Notes: generated from the sequence alone by a model not told the origin. A DNA stretch of 64,000 nucleotides from Ruminococcus sp. (GCA_017411385.1 JAFQQF010000023.1:19597-83596); one strand, 5' to 3'; counted from the first letter of the stretch, positions 42,836 to 51,108 are shown. Program-made: numbers and translations.

Positions 42836-43570
42836 ATGAAAACTGCAGTGGTTACAGGCGCATCCAGAGGTATTGGTGCCGCCTGTGCGGTAGCCCTTGC
42901 AAAGAGCGGCTACAATGTGATTTTAGGATATAAAGTAAATAAAGAACGTGCAGAGCAGTTGGCAGAGGTGCTTATCTCAGGCTATGGTATAGCCGCCATT
43001 GCACAGAAGGCAGATGTGTCTTTGTCAAGCGAGGCAGATGCCCTCATAGAAACTGCATACAGAAACTTCGGCAGAGTTGATGTGCTTGTAAACAATGCAG
43101 GTATTGCAGGGTTCAAGCTTTTCACCGAGATTACCGATGAAGAGTGGAACGAAATGATTGGCACAAATCTGACAGGTGTTTTTAACTGCAGTCGGGCAGC
43201 GGCAAGATATATGATTAACCAAAAGAGCGGAAGTATTGTAAACATCAGCTCTATGTGGGGACAGGTGGGTGCCTCCTGCGAGGTGCACTACTCTGCCTCC
43301 AAGGCAGGTGTTATCGGTTTAACACAAGCGCTTGCCAAGGAGCTTGCACCCTCAAATGTTCGTGTTAACTGCATCTGCCCCGGTGTTATCAAAACCGATA
43401 TGCTCTCAGAAATTGACGAGGAAACCATAGCTTCGCTTGTGGAGGAAACACCCTTGGGAAGACTCGGCACTCCTAAAGATATTGCCGATTCGGTGGCTTT
43501 CCTTTGTAGTGACAGAGCAGAGTTTATCACAGGTCAGGTGCTTGGGGTAAACGGCGGCTTTGTAATATGA
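42836..43570 (+). CDS. SDR-family oxidoreductase (FabG/YmfI-like)
   Basis: 244 residues from the ATG at 42836 (GGAG upstream). The cofactor motif is TGASRGIGAACA, followed by NNAGIAG, ISSMWG and YSASKAGVIGLTQALAKEL (catalytic Ser, Tyr, Lys), and CPGVIKTDM. The SSMWGQVGASCEVHYSASK string is closer to YmfI-type enzymes, including EF-P 5-aminopentanone reductase of Bacillus, than to FabG of fatty acid synthesis; no efp gene is near. The stop overlaps the start of the cohesin gene as ATGA, so the two are translationally coupled. Confidence 0.88.
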   Translation: MKTAVVTGASRGIGAACAVALAKSGYNVILGYKVNKERAEQLAEVLISGYGIAAIAQKADVSLSSEADALIETAYRNFGRVDVLVNNAGIAGFKLFTEITDEEWNEMIGTNLTGVFNCSRAAARYMINQKSGSIVNISSMWGQVGASCEVHYSASKAGVIGLTQALAKELAPSNVRVNCICPGVIKTDMLSEIDEETIASLVEETPLGRLGTPKDIADSVAFLCSDRAEFITGQVLGVNGGFVI

Positions 43571-44346
43571 TTACTGCAAAGGCGCACAGAGTTGTTTTGT
43601 CCTTGCTGATTGCAATAGTACTGGTGCTTTCCTCTGCTGTTGTTGCTTTTGCAGGGAGTGAAGCACAGTTTTCGCTCACAGATGCACAGGTGCAAAATGG
43701 CAGACTCTTTAAGGTTACACTAAGAGCGAAAACAGATGCTGAGCTTTCTTCCTTTGTTTGTGAGCTTTTGTATGACTCACAGGTGCTTAAGTTCAATTCG
43801 GCTGAAGTGCTTGAAAGCGAAGCTGAGTATAGTGTGAGTACCCTTGAAGATGGTAAAGTCACTGCCGTGTACCTTTGTGAAGAGGGAGTTGTCTGCACGA
43901 AAGGCACAGCACTTATGACCTTTACCTTCAAAGGGATGGAAACGGGTAACACTCAGATTAAGCTTTCTGTTAAAGATGCAATAGCTTCTGATTTGGCTGA
44001 TGTTGCAGTTTCTGAGTGTGTACCGTCTAAAGTGATGGTTTTGGGTGCGAGTACATCAGGCACAGAGAACAGAAAAGGAAAAAACGCAACTGCTAATAAT
44101 GCGGATACTCAGAATCTGTCAAGCACAGACGAAAGCAAAATTTCCTTTATTAACGGCAGGACTGACATAGCGGGTTTGAGCATCAGCAATCAGACCTTGG
44201 TATCCTTTGCACTTTCCTTTTTGTGTACCTTGTGTGTGGCGGCTTATCTTGCATATAGGCTGGGTGCACACAGACAAAAAGAAAAACAAAAGTCTGTACC
44301 TTTGGCTTTTAAAGACAATACAGGCAACGATGAATTATCAGATTAA
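43567..44346 (+). CDS. Membrane-anchored cohesin-domain protein
   Basis: 259 residues. A signal peptide (1-29, ending VVAFA) is followed by a single cohesin-like domain at about 33-157. Its landmarks are FSLTDAQVQNGRLFKVTLRA, SFVCELLYDSQVLKFNS, GTALMTFTFKGM and TQIKLSVKDA. Then come a low-complexity linker (160-205), a membrane helix (about 210-233) and a basic cytosolic tail. Cohesins bind dockerins; this one would face outward at the cell surface. Two dockerin proteins are encoded in the window (2294, 45191), the second 845 bp downstream. It starts on the SDR stop codon (ATGA). Cohesins anchored by a C-terminal helix rather than by SLH domains or sortase are less common. Confidence 0.85.
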   Translation: MITAKAHRVVLSLLIAIVLVLSSAVVAFAGSEAQFSLTDAQVQNGRLFKVTLRAKTDAELSSFVCELLYDSQVLKFNSAEVLESEAEYSVSTLEDGKVTAVYLCEEGVVCTKGTALMTFTFKGMETGNTQIKLSVKDAIASDLADVAVSECVPSKVMVLGASTSGTENRKGKNATANNADTQNLSSTDESKISFINGRTDIAGLSISNQTLVSFALSFLCTLCVAAYLAYRLGAHRQKEKQKSVPLAFKDNTGNDELSD

Positions 44347-44368
44347 TTAGTACAAGAGAGGTAAACAG

Positions 44369-44923
44369 ATGAAGAAAACACTTAATGCTTTCTGGATAAT
44401 TTCCTCAATTTTTCTGGCAGTAGCCGCACTGTGGGGAGTTGTGTCAGGACTTTCCTCGGTTATGGGCTCAGATACTATCTGCGGAATAGGACTTGTTATT
44501 TTCGGTGTAATCAGCGTGCTTGCCTTCTTTACTGCAGGTGTGAAAGCAAGCGGCAGCGGATGGCTGTTGTTTGACGGTTTATCCTCGTTTTTCTGCGGAC
44601 TTGCCTTTATTTTTCAGTATGTGGACAACGCATTGTTTACGGTAAACCTTATATACATAATGGGACTTTGGCTTATGTTCCTTGGAATTTCACAGGTGGC
44701 AAGAGCATCCCGTGTTTCAAAGTCCTTCGGCAGAGTGCTGATGACAGCAACCGGTGTTTTAGCTGTGCTTTCGGGACTTTCACTTTATGTAAAGCCCGTG
44801 TCCGACCTGCTTCTGATTTCTGAGGCAATGGCACTTTTTGATTACACTCTCACATTCCTGCTGATTGTGGCGGCTGTGCTTGTAATCTCCCGTTGCTTTG
44901 CAAAGGAACCCTCCAGAAGATAA
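44369..44923 (+). CDS. DUF308/HdeD-like membrane protein
   Basis: 184 residues with six predicted helices, three hairpin pairs: AFWIISSIFLAVAALWGVV, GIGLVIFGVISVLAFF, WLLFDGLSSFFCGLAFIF and so on. Repeated W..G......G patterns are those of the DUF308 (HdeD) family. Function is not settled; HdeD of E. coli is linked to acid resistance. It follows the cohesin gene by 22 bp with AGAGAGG upstream and ends the gltX-led run at a terminator. Confidence 0.8.
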   Translation: MKKTLNAFWIISSIFLAVAALWGVVSGLSSVMGSDTICGIGLVIFGVISVLAFFTAGVKASGSGWLLFDGLSSFFCGLAFIFQYVDNALFTVNLIYIMGLWLMFLGISQVARASRVSKSFGRVLMTATGVLAVLSGLSLYVKPVSDLLLISEAMALFDYTLTFLLIVAAVLVISRCFAKEPSRR

Positions 44924-44951
44924 CTGAAAATTTATATACAGTATAAAATTT

Positions 44952-44985
44952 ACCGCTTTACTTCAATAGTAAGGCGGTTTTTATT
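44952..44985 (+). terminator. Terminator after the DUF308 gene
   Basis: ACCGCTTTAC and GTAAGGCGGT (one G-T pair) form a 10-bp stem with a 7-nt loop, followed by TTTTATTTT. Confidence 0.85.
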
Positions 44986-45019
44986 TTGATAAACTGCAAT
45001 AAACAACACTCGTTGAGTT

Positions 45020-45052
45020 GTGCAACAAGACAAAATTTGGCAAGGGACACAA
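45020..45052 (+). promoter_or_regulatory. 33-bp conserved element upstream of dockerin promoter, copy 2
   Basis: Begins GTGCAACAAGACAAAA and ends TTGGCAAGGGACACAA; 32 of 33 bases match copy 1 at 3318-3350 on the other strand. It sits 7 bp upstream of the -35. The outlying TAAACTGCAATAAA match is at 44990-45003, again 16 bp away. Confidence 0.7.
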
Positions 45053-45059
45053 TAATTTA

Positions 45060-45089
45060 TTGACTGTGCTTGTTTTGTGATGTTATAAT
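45060..45089 (+). promoter_or_regulatory. Promoter of dockerin gene 2
   Basis: TTGACT (45060-45065), an 18-bp spacer and TATAAT (45084-45089). The 100-nt leader after it resembles that of dockerin gene 1, with AGACAAAGTATT and a GTGTGA(G/T)TTTTTCG string at corresponding places. Confidence 0.8.
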
Positions 45090-45190
45090 TACAATAGACA
45101 AAGTATTATTGCGAAAATATATGCTTTTGGTGTGAGTTTTTCGCACTTTATACGACTAAGTAGTGAAATAATCCAAAGGAGGTTTTGTTT

Positions 45191-46210
45191 ATGAAAAAGA
45201 TAATTAGTTTTGTGTTGGTGCTTGTGTTGCTATTGGGTGTCTGTGTCACCGTGGGTGCGGCGGAAACCGACACAGAGCTTCAGCAGAAGTTTTACAATTA
45301 CTGCCTTGAAGTTTTACCCGAAGATATGAAGCCTTCCGAGGGGGACAATGTGCGTGTTTATTCTGTCAAAAAAGTTGATGGGCTTGAGGTCTTTAAGGGC
45401 TTTTGTCCATGGATTGAAAGCGAACCTACTTCAGTCTATAAGATTATCGGTGATTGGTGCGTTTGCTCAGAATATACATTATATCCTTATGCTTTTGGCA
45501 TTTATGTAAGTGGCGGGGATGAGATATATACTCTTGAACAAGCATACGAAATCGGATTGTTTACTGATTTGAAGCCTCTGGTTGCAAGTTCTTATTGTGA
45601 TTGTATAGCAATAGCTAAGAATTGCAAATATGCAGATAAAGTTATACCTGCTTTTGTGGACTATTGGGGGACAGGTGTAAGCCCTTACTCCTACGATGAG
45701 GACTATGAATACTACTCTTCTGACAACTCTGCTGATAGTTCCGAAGCAACACCTGATTATGTGCTTGTGTCACTACGTACACGTATGCATTATGCTGCCT
45801 CTATTGTTTATAGATACGGAAGATATATGATACGCAATGAAAACGGAATGACACCATATCCGGATGGTAAGTGTATCTATGTTCCTGAAGAAAACAAATT
45901 ATATGACCTCTGGAATGCATATCAACAAATAGAGGGAATAGAAAACATATTTATCGAAGCAGGATTAGGTGAGCCGGTAGGCGATATGGATGAGGATGGT
46001 AAGCTTACAGTTAAAGATGCTACCATAATTCAGAAATGTATTGCAGGGCTTGAGAGTTTTCCTTTAGAAGATAATCTTTACGGAGGCTCGACCATAAGCA
46101 TTACAGGCAAATTTGTACCTTTTTATATTTCCGATTTCTACTGTGACGGAGTACGCAACGTAAAGGATGCCACCGCGATTCAGAAGTGCATTGCAGGGCT
46201 TGAATACTGA
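45191..46210 (+). CDS. Secreted protein with C-terminal dockerin
   Basis: 339 residues from the ATG at 45191; AGGAGG is 8 nt upstream, so the TTG at 45185 is not needed. A signal peptide (MKKIISFVLVLVLLLGVCVT, cleavage near GAA) is followed by about 235 residues with no family I recognise, rich in Tyr, Asp and Glu. The C-terminus has an atypical dockerin. The first loop is complete (DMDEDGKLTVKD, then ATIIQKCIAG). An insert of about 20 residues follows. The second loop (DFYCDGVRNVKD, then ATAIQKCIAG) lacks the Asp at position 3. It probably binds a cohesin such as the one at 43567. Own promoter and terminator. Confidence 0.87.
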   Translation: MKKIISFVLVLVLLLGVCVTVGAAETDTELQQKFYNYCLEVLPEDMKPSEGDNVRVYSVKKVDGLEVFKGFCPWIESEPTSVYKIIGDWCVCSEYTLYPYAFGIYVSGGDEIYTLEQAYEIGLFTDLKPLVASSYCDCIAIAKNCKYADKVIPAFVDYWGTGVSPYSYDEDYEYYSSDNSADSSEATPDYVLVSLRTRMHYAASIVYRYGRYMIRNENGMTPYPDGKCIYVPEENKLYDLWNAYQQIEGIENIFIEAGLGEPVGDMDEDGKLTVKDATIIQKCIAGLESFPLEDNLYGGSTISITGKFVPFYISDFYCDGVRNVKDATAIQKCIAGLEY

Positions 46211-46238
46211 TTGTATGAAAATAACTGAATAATTAATA

Positions 46239-46270
46239 AGGCTGTGTCACAAACTTTTGTGACACAGCCT
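46239..46270. terminator. Bidirectional terminator between dockerin gene 2 and the flavin reductase gene
   Basis: AGGCTGTGTCACAA and TTGTGACACAGCCT form a perfect 14-bp stem with a 4-nt loop. TTTGTTGTTTG-like T-rich sequence follows on the plus strand and TATTAATTATT on the minus. Confidence 0.85.
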
Positions 46271-46294
46271 TTGTTGTTTGATTATGTTTACGTG

Positions 46295-46792
46295 TTATTT
46301 TGTGAGGATTTTTACAATCTCGCCTACATAGAAGGTGTGGTAGGGCTCGTTTTCGCCGTAGTGCTTTGTGACTTCTTCGGTGAAAGCCGAGTCCTTTTGC
46401 ATTTCCTGTGAGTACATTTTACGGCAGATTAGTGTAAGGCTTGCTTGTTCAAAGCAGGGTACACCGTCGATGAAGGTGGGGGTGAGGTTTGCCTCTTTTA
46501 TCTTGTCACAATCTCTGCCCGATTTTCTTCCGCACAGGGTGAGTGCATCTCTGTATTCTTCCTCAAAGAAGCAAAGTGAGAAGAATTCCTCTTTCTCGGT
46601 GAATTCATAGGTGTAACGGCTGGGGCGTATAAAAGTAAATGCCACATCCTTGTTCCACAGCACTCCCACACCGCCCCAAGAAGCTGTCATGGTGTTGAAG
46701 CTTTCTTCACTACCTGCGGTAATGAGCATCCACTCCTTGCCGATTTTAGTAAAGGGATTCATATTCAAATCCTTGATGCTGATTTCTTTCAT
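46295..46792 (-). CDS. Flavin reductase-like FMN-binding protein
   Basis: 165 residues. The split-barrel FMN domain shows PFTKIGKEWMLITAG, NTMTASWGGVGVLWNKDVAFTFIRPSRYT and FFSLCFF, with YHTFYVGEIV near the end. The family binds FMN and reduces flavins or acts as a small oxidoreductase; TASWG is the usual flavin phosphate site. GGAGG upstream. It follows birA by 35 bp and is the last gene of the coaX-panT-birA run. Its substrate is not known. Confidence 0.88.
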   Translation of the reverse strand: MKEISIKDLNMNPFTKIGKEWMLITAGSEESFNTMTASWGGVGVLWNKDVAFTFIRPSRYTYEFTEKEEFFSLCFFEEEYRDALTLCGRKSGRDCDKIKEANLTPTFIDGVPCFEQASLTLICRKMYSQEMQKDSAFTEEVTKHYGENEPYHTFYVGEIVKILTK

Positions 46793-46827
46793 AGTGTTAC
46801 CTCCGAGTAAATATATGATTTATAAGC

Positions 46828-47526
46828 CTAGTAAATACCGTTTACAAAAACTTCGCCAAAGCGGATTTCTTCTTCGCCCTCTTGGGTTTTAACTATCAGC
46901 GAGCCGTCAGGCGAAATTCCTTGTGCAATTCCTTTTTTGTCTTGCCACAAAACCTCTTTGCCAAGGTTTGCACAAAGAGAAGTGTATTCCTCCAAAGCTT
47001 CTTTGGTAAGCTGAGATTTGTGTGCTTCTATGGTTTCAAACACACTCTTTGCAACCTTTTTGCAAAGCTCTTTGGCAGAGTAGGTATTGCTTGTGAGCAG
47101 TTTAAGTGAGGTTGCCTTGCGGGAGATTTCATCACAGAATTCTGTTTGGTTTAAGTTAATTCCTATGCCCACAACGGTGCCTGACTCGGTGCCCTCTGTG
47201 AGTATTCCGCAGAGTTTTTTATTATCGGCAATTATATCGTTGGGCCATTTGATTTGAAGCATGGGATAAAATTCTCTGAGTGCCTTGTGCACCCCCAAAG
47301 CTGAAAGCAGGGTGATTGAGGGGTTGGCGGTATCGGACAGAATAAGACTCATACAAAGGGAGTCACCCTTTTTGCTTTCCCAAGTTCGTTTTAGTCTGCC
47401 TCGGCCTTTGGTTTGTTCCCTTGCAAAAACTACCGTAAAAGGGCGCAAAGGCTCCCCTGATTTCAAGAGAGCCTTTGCGTATGTATTTGTTGATTCTGTT
47501 TTTTCTAAATTGATTAAGTTTATCAT
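46828..47526 (-). CDS. birA: Biotin--[acetyl-CoA-carboxylase] ligase, single-domain BirA
   Basis: 232 residues without the N-terminal helix-turn-helix of bifunctional BirA, so a ligase only. ESTNTYAKALL begins the domain; GRGRLKRTWES is the biotinyl-AMP loop; IKWPNDIIADNKKLCGIL holds the catalytic Lys; GIGINLNQ follows. The C-terminal SH3-like part is present. It attaches biotin to carboxylases. Its start overlaps the stop of the ECF transporter gene as ATGA. In this family such a gene pair would suggest biotin uptake, but the gene next but one is coaX, so pantothenate is the likelier substrate of the transporter. Confidence 0.94.
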   Translation of the reverse strand: MINLINLEKTESTNTYAKALLKSGEPLRPFTVVFAREQTKGRGRLKRTWESKKGDSLCMSLILSDTANPSITLLSALGVHKALREFYPMLQIKWPNDIIADNKKLCGILTEGTESGTVVGIGINLNQTEFCDEISRKATSLKLLTSNTYSAKELCKKVAKSVFETIEAHKSQLTKEALEEYTSLCANLGKEVLWQDKKGIAQGISPDGSLIVKTQEGEEEIRFGEVFVNGIY

Positions 47527-48140
47527 ATCAACTTTTTCTTAGCAATTGTGAGGGGCTTGCAGATTGCAGTACCTACCACAATATTAACTGCGATTTCAAT
47601 AAGTCCGTTGGTGCCTGCAAAAAGTGCAAACAAAGCGAAGATGTTATCAATAGCAACTCCTACTACGTCGCTAAGACTGTTTCCGAAGAAGAGCCACATG
47701 GAGCCTAAGAATAAAACTGTGTTTATAATTGCCACGCTTGCTCCTGCAACTGGAATTGCAAGCATTGTTCGCTTGGTGCCGTTTTTGCTGATTGCCTTGT
47801 AGATAAGTGCAGGCAGATAACCGCACAGAACTCTTGGTACAAAGCACATCACAAAGGTGAGGAAGGGGTTTATAGAGAGAAGTCCCATTCCCACAAAGTC
47901 CATACCGAAGCAGGTGTAAAAGCTTGTAAGTCCGAAGATACTTCCCAGAATAATACCGCTTCTTGCACCAAGAACAATACTGCCTACTGCTACAGGCAGG
48001 GTCATAAGTGTCATCTTAACGGGACCGATGGGAATGTAGCCGATGGGTGTGAAGGTCATCAGGATAATCAATGCCGCAAGTATGGCGGTCATGGTCATCT
48101 CTACAACCAAGGGGTTTACGGTGGATTTTCTTTTTGTCAT
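47523..48140 (-). CDS. ECF transporter S component, probably for pantothenate (PanT-like)
   Basis: 205 residues from the ATG at 48140 (AGGAGG 9 nt upstream). Six membrane helices, with the S-component features MTAILAALIILMTFTPIGYI, KMTLMTLPVAVGSIVLGARSG and LGSIFGLTSF. S components catch a vitamin and dock on a shared EcfT/EcfA module, which is not in this window. Placement between coaX (pantothenate kinase) and birA suggests pantothenate or biotin; the coaX link favours pantothenate. A BioY assignment is less likely because the BioY signature was not seen. Confidence 0.85.
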   Translation of the reverse strand: MTKRKSTVNPLVVEMTMTAILAALIILMTFTPIGYIPIGPVKMTLMTLPVAVGSIVLGARSGIILGSIFGLTSFYTCFGMDFVGMGLLSINPFLTFVMCFVPRVLCGYLPALIYKAISKNGTKRTMLAIPVAGASVAIINTVLFLGSMWLFFGNSLSDVVGVAIDNIFALFALFAGTNGLIEIAVNIVVGTAICKPLTIAKKKLI

Positions 48141-48241
48141 AATAAATACCTCCTGCTGTCTCCCCAAATTCGGGTGAGATGCAATTATTATATTTTACGG
48201 CTTTTATAAAAGCCGAAGAAAACCAAATATTGATTTGTGGT

Positions 48242-49009
48242 TTATCCGCGATTTTTGTTGTAGATAATTCGAAGTCCCTGAAGCATCAGGTCATCGCGGA
48301 GAATGATATCGTGAGTACAGCTGGGGATTATCTCCTGTGCAATGCCGCCTGTGGCAACAACTGTGCATTCTTCTCCTAGCTCGCGGTTTATGCGGTCAAT
48401 CATACCGTCTATCATACAAGCATTGCCCAGCACCACACCCGAGCGGATGCATTCGTCGGTGTTTTTGCCGATTGCCTTTTTGGGTGCTTCCATAGCAACT
48501 GAGGGCAGAAGAGCGGTTTTATCAGAAAGTGCAGTCATTGAAATGCTCACACCGGGGGAGATTGCACCGCCAATCATAGCCCCTGACTTATCGAGCACAA
48601 TAATTGTGGTGGCTGTGCCCATACTGATTACAATGGAGGGTGCGCCGTAAAGGTGAAGTGCGGCAACACAGCCGGTAACCAAATCTGCACCTGTGGAGGA
48701 GGGGTTGTCGATTTTGATGTTGAGTCCGGTTTTGATGCCGGGACCTACCACCAGAGGCTCAATGCCTACAGTTGTGATAATAGCCTGCTTTACTGTGCGA
48801 AGCACCTGAGGCACAACGCTTGAAATAATGCAACCGTCAATCTGTCTTTCGTCAAAGCCGTAAACCCTCATAACTGCGTGGATTTCTCCTGCAAATTCAT
48901 CAGAGGTCTTGGTTCTGTCGGTGGAAACGCGTGCGAGCATAACAAGCTCTTCACCCTCAAAAAGACCGAATTTAATATTGGTATTGCCTATATCAATTAC
49001 AAGTAGCAT
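48242..49009 (-). CDS. coaX: Type III pantothenate kinase
   Basis: 255 residues from the ATG at 49009 (AAGGCGGTG upstream); the longer reading to 49054 lacks a site. MLLVIDIGNTNIKFGLFEG is the ASKHA phosphate-1 motif, followed by ISSVVPQV, VGPGIKTGLNIKIDNPSSTGADLV (pantothenate and phosphate binding), MGTATTI and GGAISPGV. It phosphorylates pantothenate in the first step of coenzyme A synthesis and is insensitive to CoA feedback. First gene of the coaX-panT-birA-flavin reductase operon; a weak hairpin follows in the 100-bp gap before panT. Confidence 0.96.
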   Translation of the reverse strand: MLLVIDIGNTNIKFGLFEGEELVMLARVSTDRTKTSDEFAGEIHAVMRVYGFDERQIDGCIISSVVPQVLRTVKQAIITTVGIEPLVVGPGIKTGLNIKIDNPSSTGADLVTGCVAALHLYGAPSIVISMGTATTIIVLDKSGAMIGGAISPGVSISMTALSDKTALLPSVAMEAPKKAIGKNTDECIRSGVVLGNACMIDGMIDRINRELGEECTVVATGGIAQEIIPSCTHDIILRDDLMLQGLRIIYNKNRG

Positions 49010-49252
49010 ATTAATCACCGCCTTCATTATATTGCAATTATACGAATATTGCAAGGCTAAGTATTGTGCCTTGGGTGCGATTTATTCAGTGATTATATTT
49101 AAAGTCTTTGTTTTTGCCTCTTTTTGTTCAAAATTACAAAAAAGAAAAAATCACACTCTTTTTGTCAAAAAGTAAATATAGAAGACTCAAGGTGTGATAA
49201 TATATTACTGTTGTTAATACTACTATTAATTTGTTCAATAGGAGGAATTACT

Positions 49253-50101
49253 ATGCAAACTACTGAAAAACGTCAGCTTCAGATTCTTGCAACCAAAGCA
49301 AGACTGGGCGCAGTAATCGGCACATTTAATGCCAAGTCAGGTCATCCCGGCGGTTCACTTTCCGCTGCAGATATTATGACCTACCTTTATTTCAAGGAAA
49401 TGAACGTAGACCCTGCAAATCCTTCGGATGCAGACAGGGACCGTTTTGTATTATCAAAGGGCCATTGTTGCCCCAGCCTTTATGCAGTGCTTGCACTCAA
49501 GGGCTTCTTTGAGTGGGAGGAGCTTTATAAGCTTCGCCACGTAGGTGCAATGCTTCAGGGCCACCCCGATATGAAGGGCACACCCGGTATTGATATGAGC
49601 ACAGGCTCTCTCGGTCAGGGCGTATCTGCCGCTTGCGGTATGGCACTTGCAGGCAAGTTTGACAAAAAGGACTACCGTGTATACGCAATCCTCGGCGACG
49701 GTGAGTGCGAGGAAGGTCAGGTTTGGGAGGCAGCCATGTTTGCCGCTCACAACAAGCTTGACAACCTTGTAGTTATCGTTGACCAGAACGGTCTGCAGAT
49801 TGACGGACCTGTTTGTGAGGTTTGCGGTATTGAGCCTCTTGATAAAAAGTTTGAAAGCTTCGGCTTCAACGTAGTTAAGATTGACGGCCACAACTTTGAC
49901 GAAATCGAGGCAGCATTTGAGAATGCTAAGAGCGTAAAGGGCAAGCCCACAGCAATCCTTGCAAAGACAGTAAAGGGCAAGGGCGTTTCCTTTATGGAGG
50001 ATAAGGTTGACTGGCACGGTAAAGGCCCCAACAAGGCTGAGTTTGAAATGGCTTCTGAGGAGCTTAATGCTGAAATTGCAAGACTGGAGGGTGAGTGCTG
50101 A
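49253..50101 (+). CDS. Transketolase, N-terminal subunit
   Basis: 282 residues from the ATG at 49253 (AGGAGG 8 nt upstream). It carries the thiamine diphosphate domain: SGHPGGSLSAADIMTYLYF, DRFVLSKGHCCPSLYAVL, STGSLGQGVSAACGMAL and AILGDGECEEGQVWEA, the metal/TPP motif. It pairs with the C-terminal subunit encoded by the next gene, which it overlaps by 1 bp (TGATG). Two-subunit transketolases are common in Clostridia and archaea. Moves C2 units in the pentose phosphate pathway. Confidence 0.96.
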   Translation: MQTTEKRQLQILATKARLGAVIGTFNAKSGHPGGSLSAADIMTYLYFKEMNVDPANPSDADRDRFVLSKGHCCPSLYAVLALKGFFEWEELYKLRHVGAMLQGHPDMKGTPGIDMSTGSLGQGVSAACGMALAGKFDKKDYRVYAILGDGECEEGQVWEAAMFAAHNKLDNLVVIVDQNGLQIDGPVCEVCGIEPLDKKFESFGFNVVKIDGHNFDEIEAAFENAKSVKGKPTAILAKTVKGKGVSFMEDKVDWHGKGPNKAEFEMASEELNAEIARLEGEC

Positions 50102-51048
50102 TGGCAGATGTAGTAACAAAGGCAACCAGAGAGAGCTTCGGCGAGGCTCTTTGCGAGCTTGCTAAAGAAAACGACCGTATCGTTGTACTTGATGCAGACC
50201 TTGCAGGTGCAACAAAGACTTCTATTTTCCAGAAGGCTTATCCCGACAGATTCTTCGATTGCGGTATTGCCGAGGGCAATATGATGAGCATTGCCGCAGG
50301 TCTTTCTACATGCGGTAAAATCCCCGTAGCTGCTTCCTTTGCAATGTTTGCAACAGGCAGAGCTTATGAGCAGATTCGTAACTCTATCGGTTATCCTAAC
50401 CTTAACGTTAAAATTGCAGGCTCACACGCAGGTATCTCCACAGGCGAAGACGGTGCAACCCACCAGTGCCTTGAGGACGTAGCATTGATGCGTACCATCC
50501 CCGGTATGACAGTTCTCTGTCCTGCTGACCACTACGAGATGCTTGCCGCTACAAAGGCTGCTATTGAGCACGTTGGCCCTGTTTATATCCGTCTGGGCAG
50601 ACTTGCTATTGACTCCTTCAACGACCCTGCTACCTACAAGTTTGAGCTTGGCAAGGGTATCACAATGCACGAAGGTAATGAAATTACCGTTATCGCAACA
50701 GGTCTTGTTGTTAATGAGGCAAGAAAGGCAGTTGAAACTCTTGAAAAAGAGGGCCACAGCGTTCGCCTTATCAACATCCACACAATCAAGCCTATCGACC
50801 GCGATATCGTTATCAAGGCTGCAAATGAAACAGGCAGAATCATCACCATCGAAGAGCACAACGTAATCGGCGGTCTTGGCGATGCAGTTTGCGACGTTGT
50901 TACTTCTGAGTGTCCTGTTCCTGTACGCAAGGTTGGTGTATATGACCGCTTCGGCTACTCAGGTCCTGCTTGGGAGCTTCTTGAAAAATTCGGTCTTACC
51001 GAAACAGGCATTGCAGAGGTTATCCGCGAGGAGCTTGCAAAGAAGTAA
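50101..51048 (+). CDS. Transketolase, C-terminal subunit
   Basis: 315 residues from the ATG at 50101, overlapping the previous stop; GGAGGGTG is just upstream. It supplies the pyrimidine-binding domain (DADLAGATKTSIF, FFDCGIAEGNMMSIAAGLS with the catalytic Glu, AGSHAGISTGEDGATHQ) and the C-terminal transketolase domain (VIATGLVVNEARKAVE, TIEEHNVIGGLGDAV). The real break between two complete ORFs argues against a frameshifted single gene. Confidence 0.96.
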   Translation: MADVVTKATRESFGEALCELAKENDRIVVLDADLAGATKTSIFQKAYPDRFFDCGIAEGNMMSIAAGLSTCGKIPVAASFAMFATGRAYEQIRNSIGYPNLNVKIAGSHAGISTGEDGATHQCLEDVALMRTIPGMTVLCPADHYEMLAATKAAIEHVGPVYIRLGRLAIDSFNDPATYKFELGKGITMHEGNEITVIATGLVVNEARKAVETLEKEGHSVRLINIHTIKPIDRDIVIKAANETGRIITIEEHNVIGGLGDAVCDVVTSECPVPVRKVGVYDRFGYSGPAWELLEKFGLTETGIAEVIREELAKK

Positions 51049-51074
51049 TTTTTTAAATCAACTTATATATAATG

Positions 51075-51108
51075 AACTCCGACAGTTTTGTTGCTGTCGG
51101 AGTTTTTT
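51075..51108 (+). terminator. Terminator after the transketolase genes
   Basis: AACTCCGACAG and CTGTCGGAGTT form a perfect 11-bp stem with an 8-nt loop, followed by TTTTTTG. Confidence 0.92.

Noticed and set aside
49454-50125. 223-codon minus-strand ORF
   Set aside because: Antisense to the transketolase N-terminal subunit gene.
49253-51048. Frameshifted single transketolase gene
   Set aside because: Both halves have proper starts, stops and ribosome sites and match the known two-subunit form.
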